A DNA stretch of 64,000 nt from Hansfordia pulvinata. Lineage: Eukaryota; Ascomycota; Sordariomycetes; Xylariales. How positions within the stretch are numbered: the stretch's first letter is position 1; every line of letters starts with the position of its first letter. The DNA is taken from positions 407,001 to 471,000 of the forward strand of contig BJKQ01000012.1 in NCBI GenBank assembly GCA_006538405.1, given 5' to 3'. The notes below the pieces were generated by a model. It did no database searches. It saw nothing but the letters and a program-made list of their open reading frames with translations, and was not told the origin of the DNA. Shown here in pieces: positions 46,898 to 57,338 of this stretch. The translations under genes were made by a program, and so were the position numbers.

Positions 46898-47896
46898 ATG
46901 GCCCCCGACCCATCAATGACAAGCTCCATCACCTACGCCTGCGGGCACGCCGAGCAGCACCCGACGCCGCGACGCTTCTGGAGCGAGATTCTACGGCGCA
47001 ACCTGCTGCGCGAGCCGCGCGACAAGTGGCAGCTGCGCCTGCCGAGCCTTCGATGCGAAAGCTGCGGCAAGCTGTCGTCGGGCGGGCTGGCGGACCTGAT
47101 TCGCCAGGACTGTGCGGCCAAGGAGCTGACGGCTGCCGAGTCAGCAGAGGCGCTCATGCTGCTGTGGGAGATCCAAGCCCTACAGGACAAAGACGCGGGG
47201 AGCGGGAGCGTCATCACACCCATCGACTACCGCGGGCTGATGGGCCGCTGGGTGTTCCTGCTCGCGGCCAGCCGCCTCGTTACGCTGGAGCAATACTTTG
47301 ACGACCTGCATGAGATCGTCCACGACGTTTTCGGGCCCAGCACGGCCAGCGAGCTCGAGGTCAACGACAACGTCGTCTTCCTGCGACCCGCCGCACAGTT
47401 GGTGTCGTCGTCGGCGGTGGGGAGAATGAAGAAGACCGCAACTGCTCATCCTCATAGGCGCCGCGCGGTGTCCCCAGACCTGCGCGTCGTGCTCTCTGCG
47501 CTTGAGACACAGGTCGGCAAGCCCATCGGCGTCCTAGGTGACGGAAAATGGGACCCGGAGGACGTTTACAGCTACCAGAGCGCCAGGGACCGGCAAACGG
47601 ACAGCGAGATGGCGCGCAGGTTGCTGTATTCGGTCGAGACGCTTGAGCGGTCGTTGCAGCGCCTACCCGAGTACAAGAAGACACTCGCCCGCATCCTGCT
47701 TTTCACCGACAAGGACGGCGGCGACCCGTCAGCCGTCGCAGAGGAGGCGCCGCTCCAGGAGGAGGAGATCGACCTGGAGCTGATCGAGGACCTGGTCAAG
47801 GCCGCGTCGGACTCAGTGGCGTTTTTCGACCTGAGACACGACTCGCCCGCACGTGCCCGGGTCTCAGAGCGGGAGGCTGAACGGGTTGAATTTTGA
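46898..47896 (+). CDS. Hypothetical protein, 332 aa, N-terminal Cys/His cluster
   Basis: Single-exon frame with ATG 46898 in good context (GGAAGATGG) and stop at 47896. The opening carries YACGHAEQH and, about 35 residues on, PSLRCESCGKL. The C-H...C-x2-C spacing could hold one zinc ion. The rest is predicted helical, with LMLLWEIQAL, LMGRWVFLLAASRLVTLEQYFDDLHEIVHDVF and a Glu-rich end (EEEIDLELIEDLVKA). There is no signal peptide or clear membrane segment. I do not recognise the family. Composition and codon use fit the neighbouring genes and the frame is unbroken. Confidence 0.75.
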   Translation: MAPDPSMTSSITYACGHAEQHPTPRRFWSEILRRNLLREPRDKWQLRLPSLRCESCGKLSSGGLADLIRQDCAAKELTAAESAEALMLLWEIQALQDKDAGSGSVITPIDYRGLMGRWVFLLAASRLVTLEQYFDDLHEIVHDVFGPSTASELEVNDNVVFLRPAAQLVSSSAVGRMKKTATAHPHRRRAVSPDLRVVLSALETQVGKPIGVLGDGKWDPEDVYSYQSARDRQTDSEMARRLLYSVETLERSLQRLPEYKKTLARILLFTDKDGGDPSAVAEEAPLQEEEIDLELIEDLVKAASDSVAFFDLRHDSPARARVSEREAERVEF

Positions 47897-49107
47897 ACGG
47901 GCCTCGCCATCCCCTGCGTCCAGGGGCATGATGATTTCGAAGGGAAGGAGACTCAAGAGTGCCATATCAGACTTACAGTCGAGAAATGTGGCGATATCAA
48001 GTCGGGCAATGCATGTCCATGTGCTTACTAGTTACGAGTGATAGCCGACGGCGCGGGACGTGTTTCGCCTAGAGGAGGCAATGTTGTAAGATAAATGAAC
48101 CAGTGCCCCATCCCAGTCCGTCATTTCCGCCCGTGAACGTGCTGTTCTTCTGCATTGCAAGTTTGGCACATCGGTAGCGAAGACTTGTCCCCTACTTGGC
48201 AGCAGGCTTGCACACGATTCTTCGTAGGCACGGGGAGCCCAGCCATGCTGAACAGGCGGCTGTGATGGCAGGCACTCGACGAACCGAGACACGACGACGA
48301 CGGTGTCTGTCGGCCGGCTACATGCGAGCTGAGCTGCCACCACGGGGGATGTGACGATGGCTTGCAGGCGGCTGGACTTGGGCTTGGGCGCAAAAGACCC
48401 GACCTCGTTTTCTACTCGTGCGAGTAGGACTGAAGAGCACGCAACCCGACCCCGCTCGCCGGCAGAGAAGAAGAGGCCGAAGTGGCGTTGCTTTGTCTTC
48501 TCTTTTGGCGTGACGGCCCGAGCGCGCTGAGTCGCGGGGTTTGCCAGGGACGCCCCCTTGTCTTACCTGTTCCTTGCAGGCGGCGCTGTCGCAGGTAGGT
48601 TGTTTACGACTTGTTCGACAAGTCGGTCGACAGCAGTGGCCAAGACCGACCGATCAGGTTCGGCAGACGATGTGTATGATGTCGCCCAATGGCCGTGTCC
48701 ACCGCCGATCCGAGCCCTACATTGCTAGGGGCAAGGAGGGGGATGGTCCCAGTGGGCCTTTGCCGGCGTCGGCCTCGACTCACCCAGCCCGCCTCCTCCT
48801 GGGTGAATGAAGCTGCTTTGCTCCCTGGATAAACACCAGCCGACCGCGCCCCTCACTAAGAGTCTGCTGCCCCTCGGTTTTCTGTGTCTTGTCGTCCGCG
48901 TGTCGCTGAGAGGCAGGCGGAACCTATGCACTCCCTGCGTCGCGACTACGACTAACCCCAGCCCGGGGCCGAACATAAAGGAACCCCCCCACCAACTCGC
49001 GATCAGATCTCCCCTTTCAGCATCACGGACAGGTTTGCGGCACAAGACGAACGCCGCGAAAAAGAGAGAGGGGAACGACGAGGGAAGAAGAGCAAAAGGG
49101 ACACAGC
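47897..49107. other. Intergenic region, no supported gene
   Basis: 1.2 kb between two genes on plus. No domain-bearing frame was seen. The last ~90 bases are A/G-rich (AAAAAGAGAGAGGGGAACG), a probable 5' leader of the next gene. Confidence 0.4.
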
Positions 49108-49664
49108 ATGGAAGACAGAGGCGCCAGCGCCAGCGCCATTGGGGAGCCCCCCGCCGCCGCCGCCGCCGTCGCCGCCGCCGTCATCTACCAGACCCCCGAC
49201 TGGGAGACCCCGCGGAGCCCTCCCTCGGCCTCGGCGGCGGCGGCGCCGCCACAGCGCCGCTCGCTGATGAGCCGCCTGTCGCTGACCCTGACGAGCCCGG
49301 ACATTGAGAAGGGCTACCACCACTACGACGGCGACGGCTACGGCGACGGCGACGAGGACCGCAAAGCCCGGCCCGGGCGGCCCGGCGGGGAGGGGAAGAT
49401 GATGACCGCGGAGCCGCTGGGAAAGACGCCAAGGAAGAGGAGAGCGGGGCAAGGACGGAGAAGAAGAAGAAGAAGTCCCCGCCGCTGTCGGCCAGGGCCC
49501 GCGCCGCCCTCGACGCCGCCCTGCCCCCGCACAAGACGTACCCCCCGGGGGGCCGGCCGCGCCGCTCGTTCCTGCTGCGCGTCCTCCCGCCCCTCGCCGC
49601 GCTGCTGCTGCTGCTTGTCGTCGCCGCCCTGGCCGTCGGGCTCGGCGTCGGGCTCACGCGGTAG
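49108..49664 (+). CDS. Small single-pass membrane protein (C-tail anchored), one apparent frameshift
   Basis: Starts at ATG 49108 (CAGCATGGA). An Ala/Pro-rich N-terminus is followed by VIYQTPDWETPRSPPS, RSLMSRLSLTLTSPDIEKGYHH and a Gly/Asp-rich loop. A one-base change at the GGG 49419-49421 moves the frame to GKDAKEEESGARTEKKKKK, ARAALDAALPPHKTYPPGG and a single C-terminal hydrophobic segment (LPPLAALLLLLVVAALAVGLGVGL), ending at TAG 49662-49664. In the uncorrected frame the tail would be Arg/Pro nonsense with no membrane segment. The topology suggests a cytosolic N-terminus and a C-terminal anchor. The family is not recognised. Confidence 0.65.
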
Positions 49665-50943
49665 ATTGGCCGGTGTATGCGGAGAGACGGCCCGTCCTCC
49701 CCTCGGTGTCTTATCTTTCTATGGGCGCTACTCCTTTTCTTTCCTTCCGATGGTTCGCTCTTCTTGCGCCGACGATGGAGGGCGGAGATGACGAATGGAG
49801 TCGCGTGTGGTAGAGAGGGGGGGTCTTATGCGGCGCCACCGATCCCCGGATCTGCCGATTCCCAACTCATGGCAGGAGAGGAAGAAGTTTGACATGTCGG
49901 CCTGCGTGATCGTATGACCATTGTTGCCGGGACTCTACGTGCCGCAGCGTCTTGCGAAGGGGTCTGGGCAGGGGAGCTGTGCATGACTTTGAGATTCCCG
50001 GGGCCGGCGTTGCTACGGCAAGTCGAGAGACGGGCGGGCTTGCTGGCCGGCGATGGTGTCCAGGGGTTTGTGCGGGGAGAGTGGCCGGGTTACCTGGCGA
50101 GGATGATTTGATACCCTTTTTCTTTCTTTTTGTTTAAGAATGTGATTCGTTTTCTCAATCCTTTTTTTCTTTTCATGGAAGCGCGGAGAGATTCGAGGGT
50201 GCATCGTCTTGGTCTCTCGCAAGGGTGGTCGCCTCGCCGGATGCAAGTGTTCACATCGAGCGCCTGTCGAAACCAGGGCAGACGATAGGGACGGGTCAGG
50301 CTGAGTGATGAGAGAAGGCCTCCTATGCTCACCAAGGCTGCCGCCCGCAGGGACGTTCTCTTCTCAATCCGACCGCCCTGGATCGCTCTCGAGGTCGCTG
50401 TGATCCTCCGGGCCGCTCGAAGATATCGTCAAGGAGGCAGGCGTGAGACGGCGCCCAGGGTATGTGTCATGTTGCGTGCCCGTCAGCAAGCGCAATCGAT
50501 TGTTACTGAGCCCAGTTTTCCCGGCGCCTTTTTACTGCTTCGCGTGACCTGGAATCCTCCTCCAGGCAGCTTCGAAAAAATGCTGGCTTCGGTGTCGGTT
50601 TCGTTGCTTAGCGCTTACATCCAGAGACGTCTTGGCGTTGTGATGGCAGGATCAGGCTGGCCATCTGTGCTGCCTTTTCGCACGCACGGGCATCAACCAC
50701 AGGGGACTGGTGAATTGCTTCATGGGAGTCAAGACCGTTACTCGAGATGCAGGCTATAATTAGTTTTCGAGATAGGGGGCGACATGAGCAGGACACTATA
50801 TAAACGGATCGTCCTCGCGGAGAGTCCTCTTCGATGCTCTGGCTACAAACAATTGACCACTTACCTTACGCACATACAAACCATTTTCTACACTGAATAG
50901 GTAGCCGACATCCTATCCCGAAAACCACGACAGATCTTCCACG
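49665..50943. other. Intergenic region upstream of the small secreted protein
   Basis: 1.28 kb with T-rich patches (about 50112-50175). No supported gene until the TATA box near 50795 and the short CA-rich leader of the next gene. Confidence 0.4.
50794..50803 (+). promoter_or_regulatory. TATA box of the small secreted protein gene
   Basis: CTATATAAAC lies about 145 bases upstream of ATG 50944, followed by a CA/TC-rich leader. Consensus sequence and spacing fit a strongly expressed fungal gene. Confidence 0.55.
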
Positions 50944-51655
50944 ATGAGGCCAGCCACGCTCCCTTTCGCTGCCGTCCTACTCGCGGCACCCTCGCTGGCG
51001 CAAGATTCCACCTACAGCATGCCGATCAATGTTTGTAAGCACCTTGTCCCGAAACAAGCGGCTCTCACTTTCTCTCTCCCTCTCTCTCTTTCAAGGAATA
51101 AAGAAGAAGTAGACTTTGGAAACTGACCAAGACCTCTTCGTCCTCCCGTCTGACAGGCAGAAACGTCGACAACGCAGAGCGCTGCGTGGTGTTCGACGCC
51201 GGCGCCGCGGTCGGCGAGTGGGTATCGAGCGACATCCCGCCCGACTATGCGGGCAACCTCGCGAGCATCGGCATTGGCCAGAAGGACGGCTCCTGTATGG
51301 TCCCCTGTGAGAGCGGGGCGCCCGACTGTGACGACAGGTGAGTTGTCTCCCTTCGTTGTCAAAACATCTAATCTACACGGCAGGCTGGACTTGTGGATGA
51401 GGGCCCGTGGCTCAAGAACACCTGCAACCCTTCATCCGCTCTCTCACCCACTCTCTCTGTAATTTGGATACAAGATATGGGTCCGGCTACTGACACCATC
51501 GCAGGGTCGACATCAAGGAGACCTGCACCAAGTACCCCATGGTGGACGCCGACGACCAGCAGAAGGAGATGGTCAACAAGGCCGTCTACGTCATGTGCAA
51601 GTACGACACGCAGGAGGCCGCTACCGCCAACTCGACGACGTGCGCTCTCAACTGA
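50944..51655 (+). CDS. Small secreted cysteine-rich protein (140 aa, eight Cys), candidate effector
   Basis: Starts at ATG 50944 with a textbook signal peptide (MRPATLPFAAVLLAAPSLAQ, cleavage expected after SLA). Three exons: 50944-51034, 51157-51337 and 51505-51655, with GTAAGC...CAG and GTGAGT...CAG introns. Exon lengths sum to 423 nt. The mature chain has eight cysteines (CRNVDNAERC, GSCMVPCESGAPDC, KETCTKYPM, YVMCKYD, TTCAL), enough for four disulfides. No CFEM, hydrophobin, LysM or other pattern fits the spacing. Secretion, size and Cys content match the class of fungal small secreted proteins often linked to host or competitor interaction. That role is inference only. A TATA box precedes it. 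Confidence 0.8.
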
Positions 51656-53057
51656 ATCCACCCACATGTCTGACGACCGCTTCCGGCCGGCCGACATCGC
51701 CCGACGTGCTCCGGTCAGAGTAGCGGGGGGGTTGATAAGATGCGCCGGGGACGGCGTCGTCAATGTACAACGAAGGGATCGACAGACGAGGAAAGACGCC
51801 GACCTGCACGTGGGCAGGCACGCCCATGACGGCGCCGTCGGGATGTGGACTGGATCGGGGATATCCTGTCCACGTCGAAGAGGTGTATGGCAGGGCCCCC
51901 ACTGTCGTCGCTGTGTCTGGAGGAGAGGGGGAGGGGGGGTAAAGGGAAGCTGGGTGTCTTTCCACTTTCTTTTCAGCCACGTGAGCCGGACTCTACGCTT
52001 CTGATCTGCACTGGTCTGCAGTCGTCTTGTTTGAAAGCTACCTAGGTAGGTGCGCATGTCATGGCATGGCGCACATACACCCGGGGGATATGTGCCGTCG
52101 CACTGGCTGTTCCCCAAACCGGGGATCGTCGACCCGCGCCGGCCAATCAAGCGACCCGTCACGCCGCCCTGGCCCTGATCGAGAGCAAGGCCCGGCATGA
52201 ACTCCCCCGCACGCACAGCTTCTCCGTATCTGGGGAAGGGGAGGGAGCAGGGGAGGCATTGCGGCATTGGGACATGCAGCCTCTCCGCCCAGGGACGTCC
52301 AGGTTGGGCAGTCCCGCGACTCAGAAGAGGCTGGGCGGTCCTGGGTGCATAGGTACTGTAGGACCCCTTCGCCGAAGCAGCAGCGTCAGCGGGCGGTGAT
52401 CTCTGGTTTCAGTGTCTGTGAACTAGGGTCTCGGCGGGGTGAGAAGGTGAGAAAGGGGGGGTTGAGCGTGGCCATCAGACAGACAGATAGGCGGGGGCAA
52501 GGGATTTGCTGAGGCCTATGAGCACCTATGCAGGCCGATTCACGCCGCTTTTATCACCATCTCCTTGCGGAATAGGGACAGTACATGTCCGTATGCCGCC
52601 CTTTTCTGGCAACTTCCCTGAAGGGACAGGGAAGACGGAGCGCCGCCGCTTTAGTCGGGCCTACCTGTGTATACCTTACCCAATGCAGGCGTATAGTGCT
52701 GCTTTACCATCTGCCGGACTCTGCATGTTTGATCTTCTCTTTGCACGCCTTGAAACCCTCTCTCCGTCTTGGTTCTGCACGTCTGGAGAAGACAAGACCG
52801 CTCCAAATATCGATGCAGAAAAAGATGTGCGGCTTCTCGTGAACACCACGAGCCAGCCCGTCTCGGCACTTGGGCCACTGCCGTGCGCTGTCCCGTCCTG
52901 TCCTGTCCTGTCCTCGGCCTCGACGGAGATAGATAAAAATGGGCAGCCTCTCCCCGATGCGGCAGGCCGAGCTCGTCTCGTGGTGTGCCTATGAGCGAAC
53001 GAACGAACAAACTAATATCCTCACATTGTCTGTTTACTCCCCAAGTCGCTCGCCACG
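51656..53057. other. Intergenic region, no supported gene
   Basis: 1.4 kb between two genes on plus, with a CTACCTAGGTAGGTG palindrome (52039-52053) and no domain-bearing frame. Confidence 0.45.
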
Positions 53058-53764
53058 ATGTCTGAGAAACCCTCCTCGCCGGACGAGATGGCCGCCCAGG
53101 CCGACGCGGCCATGAGAGCGGCGGCCGAGATCTGGACGTACCTGGTGCTGGGCTGGGTCATCACGGGCCTGCGGACGCACAGCCGCGTCAAGCAGGGCGG
53201 CTGGCGCAACCTGCAGGCCGACGACGCCATGGCCTGGCTCGCCATGGTCTTCTACGCGCTCGAGTCGGGCGCCGCCTACGCCTCGGGCGCCGTCGCCCAC
53301 GGCCTCGCCAACAACGGCCTGTCCGACGAGGCGCGGGCCCGCCTGTCGCCCGCGGACCCCGAGTGGCAGACGAGGTGAGTCGGACTGCTGCTGTCTGTGC
53401 ATCCCCAAGGCAGACAGACATGAATACATACATGACCGCGGTGGTGATGATGATGGCCTTGTGTGCTGACCCAGGCAACCGACGCAAAACAGAGTCATCG
53501 GGTCCAAGATCCAGCTGACCGGCTGGCTCACGTACTCGGCCATGGTCTGGTGCCTCAAGGGGTCGCTGCTGCTCTTCTATCTGAGGCTGACTCCGCGGAC
53601 CGACCCGGCAGCCCGCATGCGCGTCTTCGTCGGGATCGGCCTCGTGGTCTGCAGCTGGCTGGCGGTGTTCCTGACCATCTTCGCCGAGTGCGTCCCTTTT
53701 GAGAAGAACTGGCAGATATATCCTGATCCTGGCAGTAAGTTCTATATACCGGCCCCTGATCACA

Positions 53765-53828
<64 letters not shown>

Positions 53829-54667
53829 TATATATATGTATATACAACGGCGCCGCTGACTATTCCCCCCCCTTTACAGACTCCTGCAACCCGGCCTCCT
53901 CGGTCAACATCCTCTGGGTGTCGGTGGTGATGAACGTCCTGACCGACGTCTACATCATGGCGGCGCCGCTGCCCATGCTGTGGGCGACGTCGCTGCGCCC
54001 GGCCCGGAAGGCCGCCCTCGCCATGCTCTTCAGCTGCGGCGTCTTCGTGTGCGCCTGCGCCGCCGTCCGCACCGCCCTCATGCTCGACGACCCCGTCAAC
54101 AGCGGCGCCATCGCGGGCCTGTGGTCCTGCCGCGAGACCCTCGTCGCCACCTTCGCCGCCAACCTGCCCGCCGTCTTCCCCCTGCTCAAGCTGCTGTCCG
54201 GCCGCCTCTTCGCCTCCGTCGTCTCCGGGTCGCTGTCGCGCTCCTCCGCGTCGTCCGCCTCGGCGGCGGGCGGCGGGACCGCCAAGGGGGCGCTGTCGGG
54301 GGTCGACCACCAACGCGTACACAGCGCCTTCGGGGCGACGGCGGGCTCGCGGTCAAGCAGGGCAGGCCCCCACCACCATCACAACCATCACCACCACCAC
54401 CGGGCGGCGTCCGCTTCCCTTGGGACCACCACGTTCATCGGCGGCGCCCTGACGGACAGCGACGACGAGCTGTTCGGCCTGGAGCGCCACGGCCTCCACC
54501 GCGGCGGCGGCAGCGGCGGCGGCCTCGACTGCGAGAAGAACATCCAGATGAGCCAGGTGGTCAGCGTCTCGCGGTCGCCGCCCGGCCCGCTCGACTCGTC
54601 GGACCTGCCCGTCATGCCCCGGGGTCCGCTACACGACGACGTCGGCGGCGGCGAGAGCAGGAAGTAG
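53058..54667 (+). CDS. Rhodopsin-like seven-transmembrane protein (PTH11-type family without CFEM), 448 aa
   Basis: Starts at ATG 53058 (CACGATGTC). Exons 53058-53374, 53493-53734 and 53880-54667 are joined by introns of 118 and 145 nt with CTGAC branch sites, giving 1347 nt of open frame. The layout matches the fungal integral-membrane rhodopsin family: TM1 LVLGWVITGLRT, the basic loop and DD motif before TM2 (NLQADDAMAWLAMVFYALE), then LTGWLTYSAMVWCLKGSLLLFYLRL, VFVGIGLVVCSWLAVFLTIF, the Cys-bearing loop SCNPASSVNILW, and further helices to about residue 300. The C-terminal tail is cytosolic, low-complexity and His-rich. Members are proposed surface sensors. The ligand is unknown. Confidence 0.85.
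53767..53824. repeat. (CA)n dinucleotide microsatellite in intron 2 of the 7TM gene
   Basis: About 29 CA units between the GTAAGT donor (53735) and the CTGAC branch site (about 53856). It expands an otherwise short intron. Confidence 0.95.
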
Positions 54668-55044
54668 TTCTCTGAGGTGTTTGGGGACTAAGTTGGAAAT
54701 GGTTGTGGTTTTGGTCGGGGCGGTGGCGAGGGTCTTTGTTCTCTTGCTGAACGTCGCCAGGGCGGCTGGGCCGACTTGGATCGACAGTTTGCTAGATGAT
54801 GACTCTCGTGTAATGAACAGTGACGATGTATGATAAGAGCATTGCTTGATAATAATGGCCAAGTGTGTCCTTGTTAGGAATCCTGCAATGGAATAGTGTA
54901 GCAGCCCATCAGGCAGTGAAAATTGATATCACTCCATCCCAGCGCGGCGTACCTGTTGCGGTGCCACTCGTCCCCCACGATTCTCCAGATCTGCGTGGCC
55001 CTTGATATGAGTCGGTGAGGCACTGCAACTCCCAACGTTGTGTA
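54668..55044. terminator. Shared 3' region of convergent 7TM and GDSL genes
   Basis: 377 bases between two facing stop codons, lower in GC than the exons. It is expected to hold both 3' UTRs; no exact poly(A) signal was assigned. Confidence 0.35.
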
Positions 55045-56520
55045 TCAACGCGGGAGCGACAGAGTGCCTAACCCGCCAGTCTTAGGCAGGATTGATGAAT
55101 CCTTTGACCATCTCAGGCTCGGAGTGGGCCATGAGTCCCAAAGATCCTCACCGTAGTTCTTTCGAATGAATTTCCGCATCTCCTCAGCGATGTGCCAATG
55201 TATCTTCGATGTCCTTGAGGCATAAAACCAGAGGAGGGGATGGAATCGTCAGACAAAGTCGCGCATCATTGGGAAGCCTCGATCAGAAGCGAAACAGTGG
55301 GGGACAAAGGGGAAGAGAAGGTGGGACTTACGGATGGACAAAATCGAACCAGAAGTACTGCGTTATCTCGCGGCAGGGGACGTCCGCCCGCTCGCTGCCG
55401 AAGCTGAATTTGAGCCAGAACTTCTCAGGTCTCTCCGCACACATCCTCTGCTCGGCACGGCTGTCAGAGTGATGGCACTCGCAATAGTTGTCGATGTTTC
55501 CGATCTGGTACTCGTGAGGGTTTAGCAAGATCTTGCTCATGACGGCATTGACGTCGAAGAGGTGCACGTTCGCGGCGGAGGCGCCGCGCTCCCGCTTCCA
55601 TGCCCCCATCGCCTCCTCCAGCTTCTCGTTCCACCGGCCGACCAGGTCCCAGGTTATCCTATTCCCCCACCTATGCGGCGTGCGCGCGTTGCCGGGCGTG
55701 CGATTGAGGGGGATCATGTTCGCGATCAGGATATTCTTCTGCTTCCCTGCGCTGTGTAACGGTGTCAATACCGTCTTGAAGAACCTAGCGATTATCCCTT
55801 CGATTATGGCATCGGACTCGTCCTTCCTCTCTCGTATCTCGTAGAAGTCGTTGCTCCCGAAGAAGAAAGTCGCCAGAGTCTTGTCGGGATCGAGGACATC
55901 CTGTAGATACTTTTGACCAGAGCCGAGGTAGAGCCTCACTTGGTCCTCCAAGGTGAGAGCCTCCTTTTTCCGAGGGGCGTTGCGATATGGCTTTGTCTCA
56001 TCGCTATTGCCGTATACTATGTTCTCGGCCACCGTAGCGTACATATTGGCGAAGGAGTAGAGCTGGACAGGGCACTCCGTCGGCGACTGCTCTCCCACGT
56101 CAACGTTGCAGCCGGTCAGATACTTTGGCCACGAGGGGCCCCCATACAAGGAGAAGTACAGCGACTCAATCAGCTTCGAGTCCGTGAATCTGTCCTCGGA
56201 TACGGTCATATCTTTGCGGTTATCTGGGGATATCCAGTTGAAGTGCTGCTCCAGCTGAACATGCCCCTGAGTGCCGGAGATAAGAACCAGCGAGTCCCCA
56301 AACGATATCCTTCGCCCATCGTCGCCCGCAGTCCGAGACGCCGCCGTCAGCTTCTGCCTCAAGACTCGGGAGCTCATTATAACGGGACTCAGCCCTTCGA
56401 TTGATCCCGGGAGAGAGAGAGAGAGAATACTCACAGACCACTCTTTGTTCCCCGAGCAGATATCAATGCCGCCGCGCACAGGGCTGCGACCCCGGCGTTT
56501 GCTGGTGCGCGATACATCAT
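55045..56520 (-). CDS. Secreted GDSL/SGNH-family esterase (CE16-like), 426 aa
   Basis: The start is the double ATG at 56520, coding a signal peptide (APANAGVAALCAAALISA). Exons are 56435-56520, 55332-56357 and 55045-55213. The introns are 77 nt (GTGAGT...GAG) and 118 nt (GTAAGT...AAG), and lengths sum to 1281 nt. SGNH blocks are visible: FGDS with nucleophile S51, GSND at 196-199, and D367-x2-H370 in FDFVHP at the exon 2/3 junction. The last exon then reads TSKIHWHIAEEMRKFIRKN. The protein should hydrolyse an ester, plausibly an acetyl group on cell-wall sugar, outside the cell. The first acceptor is the least certain element; an in-frame extension without splicing would need a non-ATG start. 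Confidence 0.78.
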
Positions 56521-57338
56521 GATGAAAAGACGAACGGGGTTGAAAGGCGACAAGATCCGCAGTCACGAGAGTAATGGGAAGCAGGTAAGGGCGGGTTCAT
56601 ATAGATAGAGTACATGGTGGTGGCGAATCCATAGATTCCAACATTTCGGGCGAAAACTGGCAAGGAAAGAAAAGGCCGAGTGCTTAGGAGACCAAACCAA
56701 CGCCCCGGGAAGTAAGCCGCCTCGATGGACATTTCACGAAGGTATAGAAGAACCCTTTATAGAGATACTTGTGACTTCTTGTGACTTTCTCGCAGTATTA
56801 TCTCAGAATTAGTCAGACGGCGACCGTTTCGGTGGCAGGGATCTTTGGGATCCTCCCCCGTACGGTCCTCGTTCGTCCGCCCCTCCCCCATCTCCTTCCA
56901 AGCCCTTTGGAGATGATCGCTGCCTCAATCATCCATCTTGATGAAAAGAACTGGGCCTCTCTTTTCCCAGGCCTGGGGCACATTAGACGCATAAAGATGT
57001 GATCACACGCTGGCGACCCGAAAATTAGAAGCATGCGACAGCTCACGGGGCGTAAGAGCTACAGCTTGAGGCGCTTTCACTTGCCGATTGGCCAACCTTG
57101 TCCTTGTCATTAGACTCTGCTGACGGGATCGTCCTCCCTGCAAGGCAGCCGGGCCGCACCCTTTCTTTGGGCTCGACGAGTCTGAAGCCTTGCAAGGACG
57201 CCACTACGGAGATCGACCGGACGTCTCGCTGTCCTCCTACCTAGATGGAGTCATGGAGACGCGCGCCATCGGATCTGTTCACGAGCCGGCCGCTATCTAA
57301 CTCCCAGTTATATGTAGGCAGGCTTCTGTTTCACTTCC
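56521..57338. other. Intergenic region with putative GDSL promoter
   Basis: About 0.8 kb between two genes on minus. CTATAAAGG (minus strand, around 56753-56763) lies about 240 bases upstream of the GDSL ATG and is a possible TATA box. No gene seen. Confidence 0.4.
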
